A stretch of 64,000 nucleotides of DNA from an uncultured Spartobacteria bacterium (GTDB taxonomy: Bacteria; Verrucomicrobiota; Verrucomicrobiia; Chthoniobacterales; JAATET01). The notes beneath the pieces were generated by a model, which searched no databases, had not been told where the DNA came from, and saw only the letters and a program-made list of their open reading frames with translations. The stretch lies in the NCBI GenBank assembly GCA_937901895.1, contig CALGTD010000138.1:90735-154734 (forward strand), in the 5' to 3' direction. Made by a program: the position numbers and the translations under genes. Shown here piece by piece: positions 39,446 through 47,730 of the stretch; the stretch's first letter is position 1; the number at the start of each line of letters is the position of its first letter.

Positions 39446-39883
39446 ATGATTGGAACGTATCAATATGGAGAGCCGCGGACGGATGCTGCGCTCCGAATCG
39501 GGGTCGCGCGGCAACCTCCACGCGGGGTGCGGCGCGAGGACTGGCGGCGGAAAAATCATTTCGACCTTTGGTTGCGGATCCTCAGTCCGTCTTCGGCGCT
39601 GGTCCGTCGTTATCGCGGGAAGCAGATCACGTTTCGTGAGTTTGAGATTGGCTACCGGGCGGAAATGGGCCGACCAGAGCCCCGCCAGGTCATCGAGCTG
39701 CTGGCTCTGTTCTCGAGAAGGCAGTCGATCCGGCTCGGATGCTTCTGTGAGTGCGAGGGCCTCTGCCACCGCCCGGTTTTGAAGGCATTGATCGAATCCG
39801 CGGATGCGAACCTGCCCATGGATCGCTCGAGTGGCCGGCGTCGCAACGCCAGTCCTGTTTGTTTTTTGGAGGAGGAAGACTGA
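39446..39883 (+). CDS. DUF488 family protein
   Basis: 145 residues from ATG 39446 (MIGTYQYGEPR). Family motifs are an N-terminal strand with conserved Arg, WLRILSPSSALVRRY, and the Cys cluster LGCFCECEGLCHRPVLKALI. DUF488 proteins are small cytoplasmic proteins of unsettled function that recur near heme and stress genes. Its stop codon abuts the next ATG (0 bp), so it is tightly coupled to the siroheme reductase. Confidence 0.85.
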   Translation: MIGTYQYGEPRTDAALRIGVARQPPRGVRREDWRRKNHFDLWLRILSPSSALVRRYRGKQITFREFEIGYRAEMGRPEPRQVIELLALFSRRQSIRLGCFCECEGLCHRPVLKALIESADANLPMDRSSGRRRNASPVCFLEEED

Positions 39884-41677
39884 ATGGCGGGCAACGTTGA
39901 AGACATCAAGCGGAACAGTCGGGGATTGCGTGGTCGCATCGGAGAAACGCTTCGTTCGAACGCCACGCATTTCGAGGAGGAGGACTTCCAGCTGCTGAAA
40001 TTTCACGGCACCTATCAACAGGACGACCGGGACCTGCGCAGCAAACGGAAGGCGGAGGGGCTGGAAAAGGCGTGGCAGTTCATGGTGCGAAGCAAAATTC
40101 CGGGAGGAGACCTGACGGCCGAGCAATACCTCGTTCATGATCGCATGGCGGACGAGCTGGCCAATCACACCATCCGCTTTACCAATCGACAGGGGATCCA
40201 GATGCACGGGGTGCTCTTCGGTTCCCTGCGCGACTGCATTGCCCGCATCAACCGGTGTGGACTCACCACTCGCGGTGCATGCGGGGATGTCGTGCGCAAC
40301 ACGGTCGCGAGCGCGATTCCGTTCAGCGGTCCGCCCCACCGGGAAGTGCAGGAACTCGCGAAGGTCATCAGTCGCACATTCTATCCCAGCACCCGCGGCT
40401 ACAGTGAGATCTGGCTCGATGACGAGAAGATCACCGGGGAGCCGGAGCCCGGGGATCCGGTCTACGGTGACACGTATCTGCCCCGGAAGTTCAAGGTTGG
40501 CATAGCGGTCCCGCCGCACAATGACGTGGACGTTCTCTCCCACGATGTTGGACTCCTTGCGATCGTCGAGGCCGGCGTCATTGCCGGATACAACGTTTTT
40601 GTCGGCGGCGGATTCGGGATGTCGTTTGGCCAGATGAAAACCCGTCCGGCGTTGGGGCAGCCGCTCTTTTACGTCGACAAGCGAAACATCCTCGCGGCGT
40701 TGAACGCCATCGTCTCCGCACAGCGCGCGCACGGGCGTCGCGACGACCGCAAACAGGCGCGATTGAAGTATGTGATTCTGGACCGTGGAGTGGAGTGGTT
40801 CCGTGAACAGGTGCAGGCCCGTCTGAATGTTCCGGTCGAAGCGCCCCGGGCTGTTTCCTTCGGTTCGACGGAAGATCTCCTTGGCTGGCACGAACAGGGG
40901 GATGGCAGACTCTTCTGCGGAGTCTGGATTCCGGAAGGCCGGGTCGCCGATGTTGGCGGCTGCAACTACCGGAGTGCGCTCCGCGCGGTGTGCCGGGAGA
41001 TCGGTGCGCCCATGCGGATCACGCCGAACAGCAACGTTTATTTTTACAATGTGGATCCCGCCAGGCGGTCGTGGATCGAGCGAATACTCAGGGCAAACGG
41101 AATCCCCGTGGCGGATGTGCTCACACGGGCGCGCCAGATGTCACACGCCTGCGTCGCGCTGCCGACGTGCGGACTGGCGCTCGCCGAAAGTGAGCGCGTG
41201 TTTCCGGAGCTGATGTCCCGCATCGACAGGATCCTTGTGGAGCTTCGGCTGGAACGGGAACCTCTTCTGTTTCGGATGAGCGGCTGTCCCAACGGCTGCG
41301 CACGCCCCTACAATGCGGACTTCGCGTTCGTCGGAAGAGCGCCCGGAAGATATGCCGTATATGTAGGCGGATCCCATCGGGGCGACCGGCTGGTCTCCCT
41401 CATTCACAAAAGCGTTCCCTTCGAAGATCTCGCGGGCCTCGTGGAGCGCATTCTGAGGGAATTTGTCTCAGCGCGCACCGCCGGCGAGACATTCAGCGAT
41501 TATTGGGAGCGAGCACATCCGCACCGGGAGATCACGGCGGAGCAGTTTCATCTCGAAATCGAAGCCGGTGTTGTCGACGCCGCGACGGAGGGCATTCCCG
41601 AAACGATTGGCGGGAACCGCATTTCCGCTTCAATCCATGGTGATCCCGTTTCCGACTTCAACGGGAGGTTGCATTGA
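39884..41677 (+). CDS. Siroheme nitrite/sulfite reductase family protein (second CysI-like paralogue)
   Basis: 597 residues. Same architecture as the 11502-13232 product. Coupled [4Fe-4S]-siroheme ligands are Cys423, Cys429, Cys468 and Cys472 (CVALPTCG and CPNGCARPY). The substrate-side loop reads ACGDVVRNTVASAIPF against ACGDVNRNVMAPPNPE in the paralogue, and the C-terminus is longer. Either sulfite or nitrite could be the substrate. Because it is coupled to DUF488 behind a MarR gene and a divergent globin, I favour reduction of nitrite or another nitrogen/sulfur oxide in stress, not housekeeping sulfur assimilation. Confidence 0.85.
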   Translation: MAGNVEDIKRNSRGLRGRIGETLRSNATHFEEEDFQLLKFHGTYQQDDRDLRSKRKAEGLEKAWQFMVRSKIPGGDLTAEQYLVHDRMADELANHTIRFTNRQGIQMHGVLFGSLRDCIARINRCGLTTRGACGDVVRNTVASAIPFSGPPHREVQELAKVISRTFYPSTRGYSEIWLDDEKITGEPEPGDPVYGDTYLPRKFKVGIAVPPHNDVDVLSHDVGLLAIVEAGVIAGYNVFVGGGFGMSFGQMKTRPALGQPLFYVDKRNILAALNAIVSAQRAHGRRDDRKQARLKYVILDRGVEWFREQVQARLNVPVEAPRAVSFGSTEDLLGWHEQGDGRLFCGVWIPEGRVADVGGCNYRSALRAVCREIGAPMRITPNSNVYFYNVDPARRSWIERILRANGIPVADVLTRARQMSHACVALPTCGLALAESERVFPELMSRIDRILVELRLEREPLLFRMSGCPNGCARPYNADFAFVGRAPGRYAVYVGGSHRGDRLVSLIHKSVPFEDLAGLVERILREFVSARTAGETFSDYWERAHPHREITAEQFHLEIEAGVVDAATEGIPETIGGNRISASIHGDPVSDFNGRLH

Positions 41678-41681
41678 TCCC

Positions 41682-42371
41682 ATGAAGCGCATTGGACTCA
41701 TCGGAGGGTTGAGCCCGGAATCCACGGTTCACTACTACCAGCGTCTCTGCCGCGCTGGAAACCGGGAGCTTGGCGGGCTGAATTTCCCGGAGATCACGCT
41801 CGAGAGTCTGAATCTGCAGCAACTGGTCGACTTGTTCGAAAGGAACGATTGGGATGGCGTGGCGGCAATTCTTCTCGCCGCGTTGCACCGCCTCAAGGAG
41901 GCTGGCGCCGAATTCGCTGCAATCCTTGCGAATACACCTCACAACGCCTACGACCGCCTTCGCGATTCCGCGCCGCTGGAAATTCTGACGATCATGGAGG
42001 CGACGTCCCGCGGACTGACGCGCGATGGTCGGAGGAAGGTCGCTTTGCTGGGGACGAGAGCGACGATGGAATTCGGGTTCTTCCAGAGGCATTTCGCGGC
42101 GTGTGGCATCGAGGCGATAGTTCCCAATTCAGCCGGGCGCGAGACACTGGATCGCATTATCTGGAGCGAGTTGTCCCACGGTGTCGTTCAGCCCGAGTCC
42201 CGCGCGATCGCCAGGAAAATGATGGAGGAGCTGGAACGTCAGGGAGCGGAGGCCGTCATTCTCGGCTGCACGGAACTTGGATTGCTCATCCGTTCCAGCG
42301 ATATCGCGATTCCCCTCTACGACACCATGGAACTCCATGCTGACGCGATTCTGGAGTTTGCATTGTCCTGA
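41682..42371 (+). CDS. Aspartate/glutamate racemase family protein with one catalytic Cys missing
   Basis: 229 residues from ATG 41682 (MKRIGLIGGLSPEST). The C-terminal catalytic block VILGCTELGLLI is intact. The N-terminal catalytic position, normally Cys (PCNTAH) or Thr in YgeA-type enzymes (TNTMH), is Ala here (ILANTPHN). It may be a one-sided epimerase, or act on another substrate. It is separated from the siroheme reductase by 4 bp, so it belongs to the same operon. Without a decisive residue, racemase activity is uncertain. Confidence 0.85.
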   Translation: MKRIGLIGGLSPESTVHYYQRLCRAGNRELGGLNFPEITLESLNLQQLVDLFERNDWDGVAAILLAALHRLKEAGAEFAAILANTPHNAYDRLRDSAPLEILTIMEATSRGLTRDGRRKVALLGTRATMEFGFFQRHFAACGIEAIVPNSAGRETLDRIIWSELSHGVVQPESRAIARKMMEELERQGAEAVILGCTELGLLIRSSDIAIPLYDTMELHADAILEFALS

Positions 42372-42395
42372 CGTCCACCTTTCGCGAGCCCGAGT

Positions 42396-42779
42396 TTACC
42401 GGCTCATGATTGCGACGGCGTTCTCGAGTGCGTCGAAGCCGACGGGTTTCGTCAGATGCAGATCGAAGCCTGCGCGTTTGCACCGGGCGATGTCCTCCGG
42501 ACTGCCGTAGGCCGTCACGGCGATTGCAGGAGTCGAGCAGAACGGACGGATGCCGTGAATCAGGCTGATCCCGTTGCCATCGGGCAGACTGATGTCGCTC
42601 ACGATGAGATCGAAGTTGGAACCTACTACCTCGCGAACCGCCGCCTCAACCGAGCCGGCTGTGCGGACTTCATGTCCCATCGCGGAGAGGATGCTGCGAA
42701 TGGCCGCGGCGGTATCGACGTGATCCTCCACGAGGAGAATGGAGAGCGGGGGCTTTTTTGCGGTATCGTGTAACGCCAT
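42396..42779 (-). CDS. Single-domain response regulator
   Basis: 127 residues from ATG 42779. Only a receiver domain: acidic pair in LLVEDHVD, phospho-acceptor in LIVSDISLPDG, Thr in AVTAYG and Lys in LTKPVG. There is no output domain, so it acts as a phosphate shuttle or sink. It is divergent from the hybrid-kinase operon, 116 bp away, and resembles the C-terminal receiver of the kinase at 47720 (HLTKPVNFDEL), a likely partner. It is convergent with the racemase gene. Confidence 0.92.
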   Translation of the reverse strand: MALHDTAKKPPLSILLVEDHVDTAAAIRSILSAMGHEVRTAGSVEAAVREVVGSNFDLIVSDISLPDGNGISLIHGIRPFCSTPAIAVTAYGSPEDIARCKRAGFDLHLTKPVGFDALENAVAIMSR

Positions 42780-42895
42780 GACGTGGAGATGCGGTTCCGT
42801 TTCTCCTTCGCAAATCGGGGTCCGTGTGGTCGCCCGGCTTCCATCAGGGAATCGCCCGATTGCGGCGGCACGAGCCCGTCTTCTAGCCTGCGGAC

Positions 42896-45800
42896 TTGGA
42901 TACCAAGCCTTTCTCCACCGCGCGCGATGTCGTGGGTTCCCGCCAGCGACGGTCCACCAGCAGCTACGTTCCCCTCGCACTCGGCATTACGGCGGCCATC
43001 GTCTTTTTCGTCGGCAGCGGCGTGGTGTGGTATCGCAACATCCGGACTCTGACCGGTGACGCGTCGGCGGTTGCGCACACGCATGAGGTGATCACGAGCG
43101 TGGGGCGGATCCTCTCGCTGATGAAGGATGCCGAGACCGGGCAGCGTGGATTTCTCATTACGGGAGAGGACGTTTACCTCGAGCCGCTGACGGCGTCCCG
43201 CGCGCTCGTGGAGGACGAGATCGCCAATGTCGAGAGACTCACGGCCGCCGATCCGGCGCAACAGGTCCTTCTGACCTCGGTGAAAACGCAGGTTGCCGCG
43301 AAGCTTGCGGAACTTGATGAAACGGTCGCCCTGCGCCGCACGAGTGGATTCGATGCGGCACAGGATATCGTGAGGACGAATCGCGGAAAGGCGGCCATGG
43401 AGGCGCTTCGGTCGACCATCGAGCGTATGGTATTCGCCGAAACCCGCACCCGAGCGGAGAAGGTTGTGCAAGTGCAGGCGGCCTCCCGGGCGGCGACGAT
43501 CAGCGGGCTTCTTACGTCGGCCTTTGGCATTGCACTCTCCATCACGGTCGCCGTGTTGATTCATCGCACGCTTTCGGCCCGCATACGGCAGGAGTGGCTG
43601 CACACCGGCAGGCTGGAGCTGGCGATGGCGCTCTCGGGCGAACGGCAGGCTGCAAGCCTCGGCTCGATCGTGCTCGACTTTCTCGCAAGCAGGCTCGGGG
43701 CACAGGCCGGGGCGTTCTTCATTCGCGACAAATCCGGTTTCAAACGGCTGGCCACTCATGGGGTTCCCGCCGAGTCCGGTGTCCCCGCGAAATTCGAGGA
43801 AGGCGACGGGCTCCTGGGAAAGGCGGCGACCGGCCCGGAGGTGATCCGCCTCGACGACGTGCCCGACGGCTACCTGACGATCGGCTCCGCGCTCGGCAGG
43901 GGAAATCCCCGCCACCTCGTGATTCTGCCGGCGGTTTCCGACGGCGTGGTCAATGCGGTGGTCGAGTTTGGATTTCTGCAACCACCCGGCCAGCATGCGC
44001 TGGATCTGCTGGCGCAGATTTCGGAGCCGGTCGGCGTCGCGGTGAAATCCGCGCTTTATCGCGAACACCTTCAGGAGCTTTTAGAGGAAACCCAGCGCCA
44101 GGCGGAGGAATTGCAAGCCCAGGGGGAGGAACTCAGGGTGAGCAACGAGGAGCTCGAGGAGCAGAGTCGCGCGCTGAAGGAATCGCAGTCGCGGCTCGAG
44201 CAGCAGCAGAGCGAGCTCGAGCAGACCAATTCCCAGCTCGAGGAGCAGACTCAGCTTCTCGAGATCCAGCGCAACGATCTCGAGATTGCAAAGGCCGCCG
44301 TGCAGGCGAAGGCGGACGAACTCGAACGCTCCGGGCGATACAAATCGGACTTCCTCGCCAACATGTCGCACGAGCTTCGCACGCCGCTGAACTCCTCGCT
44401 CATTCTCTCGAAGTTGCTCGCCGACAACCCCGCGGGCAATCTCACCGACGAGCAGGTCAAATACGCGCAAACGATCCACTCCTCGGGGAATGATCTGCTT
44501 GCCCTGATCAACGACATCCTCGACCTCTCGAAGATCGAGGCCGGGCACATGGAGATTCATCCCGAGCCGATCACGATTCAGCGGCTCGTAGCGGACCTCG
44601 CGCAGGTGTTTGAACCGATCGCCGGCCAGAAAGGGCTGTCATTTCATGCTTCCCGTGGGGAGGGGTGTCCCGATGCGATCGAGACGGACAAGCAGCGGCT
44701 GGAGCAGATTCTCCGCAATCTGCTTTCCAATGCCGTGAAGTTTACGGAGCACGGCAGCGTTTCCCTGACGGTGGTCGGTCTGCCCGACGGAAGGGTCTCG
44801 TTTGTCGTGAAGGACACCGGAATCGGCATCGCCACCGAACACCAGCGCGACGTGTTCGAAGCCTTTCGACAGGCGGACGGAACGATCAGTCGCAAATACG
44901 GCGGCACCGGATTGGGACTGTCGATTTCCCGGGAACTGGCGCGTCTGCTCGGTGGCGCGATCACGCTTGAGAGCACGCCCGGGGAGGGCAGCACCTTCTC
45001 CGTGGTGTTGCCGGGACGGCGCGACGACATCCAGCCGGTCGCGGAGGAATCACGGAAATCCTCTTCTGCGGAACCCGTCGGTTCGCCGGTCGCTGGTTTT
45101 GTAACGGATGATCGCGAGAGTCTTTCGGTCGGGGACCGTTCGATTCTCGTTGTGGAGGACGACGAATCGTTTGCCAGCATCCTTCGCGACCTTGCCCACG
45201 AGATGGACTTCCGATGCCTCATGGCGCGCACGGCGGAGGACGCCCTCTCGCTGGCGAAGCAGTATCTGCCAAATGCGGTGCTGCTCGACGTTGGACTGCC
45301 CGACCACTCCGGGCTTTCCGTTCTCGACCGGTTGAAACAGAACACGCGCACCCGGCACATCCCGGTGCACGTGATTTCGGCCGAGGATCACTCGCGAACA
45401 GCGCTGTCGCTGGGTGCGATCGGATCGATGTTGAAGCCGGTGAAGCGGGAGGACCTCGTCGATGCGCTCGCGGGCATCGAAGCCCGCATTGCAGGAGGTC
45501 CGCGACGTGTGCTGGTCGTGGAGGACGATGCGGTGCAACGCGAGAGCGTTACACAGCTGTTGCGGTCGGGCGACGTTGAGATCGTTGCGGTCGGGACGGC
45601 TGCGGACTGCCTCGCGCGGCTGAAGGATTCCACGTTCGACTGCATGGTCCTCGATCTGTCGCTGCCCGACGCGTCGGGCTACTCGCTGCTGGAGACCTTG
45701 AGCCGGGAGGAAGCCTATTCCTTTCCGCCGGTCATCGTTTACACCGGACGCGACCTGTCGAGTGCCGAGGAACAGCAGCTGCGCAAATACTCGAAGTCGA

Positions 45801-46321
45801 TCATCATCAAGGGCGCGAAATCTCCCGAGCGGCTGCTCGACGAGGTCACGCTGTTCCTCCACCACGTGGTTTCCGAGCTGCCGCGCGAGAAGCAGAAGAT
45901 GCTCGAGATCGCACACAATCGCGACGCGATTCTCGAGGGCCGGCGGATTCTCGTGGTCGAGGACGATGTGCGAAACATCTTCGCTCTCACGAATATTCTC
46001 GAGCCGAGGGGTGCGGTTGTTCAGATCGCACGCAACGGACGGGAGGCGCTCGAAGCCCTCGAGAAAGGCACGGCTGCCGGGGCCGCTTCGATCGATCTGG
46101 TCCTCATGGATGTGATGATGCCGGAAATGGATGGATTGACCGCTACGCGGGAGATCCGACGGCGACCCGAGTGGAGGAAACTGCCGGTGATCATGCTGAC
46201 CGCGAAGGCGATGAAGAGCGATCAGGAACGCTGTTTGGAAGCGGGAGCGAATGACTACATGGCGAAGCCGCTCGATGTGGAGAAGCTGCTCTCCCTCGTG
46301 CGGGTCTGGATGCCTCGATAA
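42896..46321 (+). CDS. Hybrid sensor histidine kinase: CHASE3-GAF-HisKA-HATPase-REC-REC-REC
   Basis: 1141 residues from a TTG start; no better in-frame start precedes the first transmembrane helix. TM1 about 26-47; extracytoplasmic CHASE3 (about 48-195, ETGQRGFLITG); TM2 about 200-222; GAF (about 245-385); Glu/Gln-rich coiled coil (about 390-485); HisKA with His492 (FLANMSHELRTPLNSS); HATPase with NLLSNAVKF, DTGIGI and GGTGLGLS; three receivers starting near 747, 870 and 1016, the first with Asp798. It should autophosphorylate and pass phosphate through its own receivers to downstream or unlinked partners. First gene of a four-gene set with CheR, CheB and a second kinase. Confidence 0.93.
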   Translation: MDTKPFSTARDVVGSRQRRSTSSYVPLALGITAAIVFFVGSGVVWYRNIRTLTGDASAVAHTHEVITSVGRILSLMKDAETGQRGFLITGEDVYLEPLTASRALVEDEIANVERLTAADPAQQVLLTSVKTQVAAKLAELDETVALRRTSGFDAAQDIVRTNRGKAAMEALRSTIERMVFAETRTRAEKVVQVQAASRAATISGLLTSAFGIALSITVAVLIHRTLSARIRQEWLHTGRLELAMALSGERQAASLGSIVLDFLASRLGAQAGAFFIRDKSGFKRLATHGVPAESGVPAKFEEGDGLLGKAATGPEVIRLDDVPDGYLTIGSALGRGNPRHLVILPAVSDGVVNAVVEFGFLQPPGQHALDLLAQISEPVGVAVKSALYREHLQELLEETQRQAEELQAQGEELRVSNEELEEQSRALKESQSRLEQQQSELEQTNSQLEEQTQLLEIQRNDLEIAKAAVQAKADELERSGRYKSDFLANMSHELRTPLNSSLILSKLLADNPAGNLTDEQVKYAQTIHSSGNDLLALINDILDLSKIEAGHMEIHPEPITIQRLVADLAQVFEPIAGQKGLSFHASRGEGCPDAIETDKQRLEQILRNLLSNAVKFTEHGSVSLTVVGLPDGRVSFVVKDTGIGIATEHQRDVFEAFRQADGTISRKYGGTGLGLSISRELARLLGGAITLESTPGEGSTFSVVLPGRRDDIQPVAEESRKSSSAEPVGSPVAGFVTDDRESLSVGDRSILVVEDDESFASILRDLAHEMDFRCLMARTAEDALSLAKQYLPNAVLLDVGLPDHSGLSVLDRLKQNTRTRHIPVHVISAEDHSRTALSLGAIGSMLKPVKREDLVDALAGIEARIAGGPRRVLVVEDDAVQRESVTQLLRSGDVEIVAVGTAADCLARLKDSTFDCMVLDLSLPDASGYSLLETLSREEAYSFPPVIVYTGRDLSSAEEQQLRKYSKSIIIKGAKSPERLLDEVTLFLHHVVSELPREKQKMLEIAHNRDAILEGRRILVVEDDVRNIFALTNILEPRGAVVQIARNGREALEALEKGTAAGAASIDLVLMDVMMPEMDGLTATREIRRRPEWRKLPVIMLTAKAMKSDQERCLEAGANDYMAKPLDVEKLLSLVRVWMPR

Positions 46322-46324
46322 CGC

Positions 46325-47152
46325 ATGCCTCACAAGATCGAAGACATCGAGGTTCGCCTCCTGCTCGAGGCCATCCATCTGCGGTATCATTACGATTTCC
46401 GCGGCTATTCGATCGCTTCGATCAAGCGACGCCTGCGGCAGGCGAAGGATCGCTTCGGCTGCGGAAGCATCTCCATTCTGCAGGACCGCGTGCTGCGCGA
46501 TCCCGCGATGTTTGCGCAGCTACTGGGGTTTCTCACGGTGCAGGTCAGTGAGGTGTTTCGGGATCCGGCCTATTTCGAGGCGATCCGTCGAAAGGTCGTT
46601 CCCCACCTTCGCACCTATCCGTCGCTGAAGGTGTGGGTGGCGGGCTGCAGCGATGGCGAGGAGCTTTATTCCTTCGCCATTCTGTTCCGTGAGGAGGGGC
46701 TGGAGCAGAAGACGATGTTTTACGCGACCGACATCAATCCGGAGGCTCTGCGCCGCGCCCGCGCGGGTGTCTATCCGCTCGATCGCATCAGGCAGTTTAC
46801 CGAGAACCACCGCAAGTCGGGTGGAAAATCGTCGTTGTCCGACTATTATACCGCTGCGTATGGAGGCGCGCGATTCGATGAATCGCTCCGCGAGCGGACG
46901 GTTTTTTCCGATCACAGTCTCGTCAGTGACGAGGTGTTTGCCGAGGTGCATCTCATTTCGTGCAGGAATGTCCTGATCTACTTCGACCGGGAGCTTCAAA
47001 ACCGTGCGATCGGTTTGTTCCGGGATGCGCTGGTCCGCAACGGCTTCCTCGGTCTTGGCTCGAAGGAGACCCTCCGGTTTTCGGACAACTCGAACGCATT
47101 CGCGGATTTCGTGCGCGAACAGCGGATCTACCAGAGGCGCGGGGATCAATGA
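46325..47152 (+). CDS. cheR: CheR-type protein methyltransferase
   Basis: 275 residues. SAM-binding block VWVAGCSDGEELYSFAI, N-terminal helical domain (FGCGSISILQDRVLRDPAM), VSEVFRDPAYF matching the TxFFRDP signature, and CRNVLIYFD near the end. It should methylate Glu side chains in receptors or kinase sensor domains. No methyl-accepting protein or CheA/CheW is in the window, so the target may be the coiled-coil region of the neighbouring kinase, as in other kinase-CheR-CheB operons. Starts 3 bp after the kinase stop and overlaps cheB by ATGA. Confidence 0.93.
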   Translation: MPHKIEDIEVRLLLEAIHLRYHYDFRGYSIASIKRRLRQAKDRFGCGSISILQDRVLRDPAMFAQLLGFLTVQVSEVFRDPAYFEAIRRKVVPHLRTYPSLKVWVAGCSDGEELYSFAILFREEGLEQKTMFYATDINPEALRRARAGVYPLDRIRQFTENHRKSGGKSSLSDYYTAAYGGARFDESLRERTVFSDHSLVSDEVFAEVHLISCRNVLIYFDRELQNRAIGLFRDALVRNGFLGLGSKETLRFSDNSNAFADFVREQRIYQRRGDQ

Positions 47153-47730
47153 GGACCCAGCCAACGGAAGCGGTTGTGATTGGCGGATCCGCGGGATCGC
47201 TGGAGGCGCTCGGCGAAATCGTCTCCTCGCTGCCTGCAGGCTTTGATCTGCCGGTCCTTGTGGTGATCCACGTGCCGCCCGACCGCGACAGCATCATTCC
47301 CGAGCTGATTGGGGGAAGAACGTCGCTCGCCGTGCGCGAGGCACGGGATACCGAACCGATCCTGCCGGGTGCGATTTATTTCGCGCCGCCGGACTACCAC
47401 CTCCTCGTGGAGTCCGATCGCAGCCTCTCGCTCGACTACGACCTGCCGCACATGTTCTCGAGACCATCGATTGACCTGCTGTTCGAGTCGGCGGCCGACG
47501 TTTTCGGAAGCTCTCTTGCCGGCGTTGTATTGAGTGGCGCGAATGCCGATGGTGCGGCCGGTTTGCGGGCAATAGCCGCGGAAGGCGGAGTGGCGCTCGT
47601 TCAGGCGCCGGAGACCGCCGGGTCGCGGGAAATGCCGGAGGCGGCGATGGCCGCGTGCGAAGGCGCAATCGTGTCCCCGCCGGTAGGGATTGCGAAACAA
47701 CTATGGAGGCTCCAGAGCAATGTCGGATGA
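47149..47730 (+). CDS. cheB: CheB-type methylesterase domain protein without receiver
   Basis: 193 residues from ATG 47149, within the cheR stop (ATGA). It has only the catalytic domain: Ser in VVIGGSAGSLEAL, His in VVIHVPPDRDS and Asp in GVVLSGANADGAAGL form the expected triad. The N-terminal receiver of chemotaxis CheB is absent, so activity is not controlled by CheA-type phosphorylation. It reverses CheR methylation. The downstream kinase starts 11 bp before its stop. Confidence 0.92.
   Translation: MRTQPTEAVVIGGSAGSLEALGEIVSSLPAGFDLPVLVVIHVPPDRDSIIPELIGGRTSLAVREARDTEPILPGAIYFAPPDYHLLVESDRSLSLDYDLPHMFSRPSIDLLFESAADVFGSSLAGVVLSGANADGAAGLRAIAAEGGVALVQAPETAGSREMPEAAMAACEGAIVSPPVGIAKQLWRLQSNVG

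Noticed and set aside
42896..42898. TTG start of the CHASE3 kinase as a possible truncation sign
   Set aside because: The protein from TTG has a short cytoplasmic segment before TM1, as expected, and there is no in-frame upstream coding; a rare start is the simpler view.
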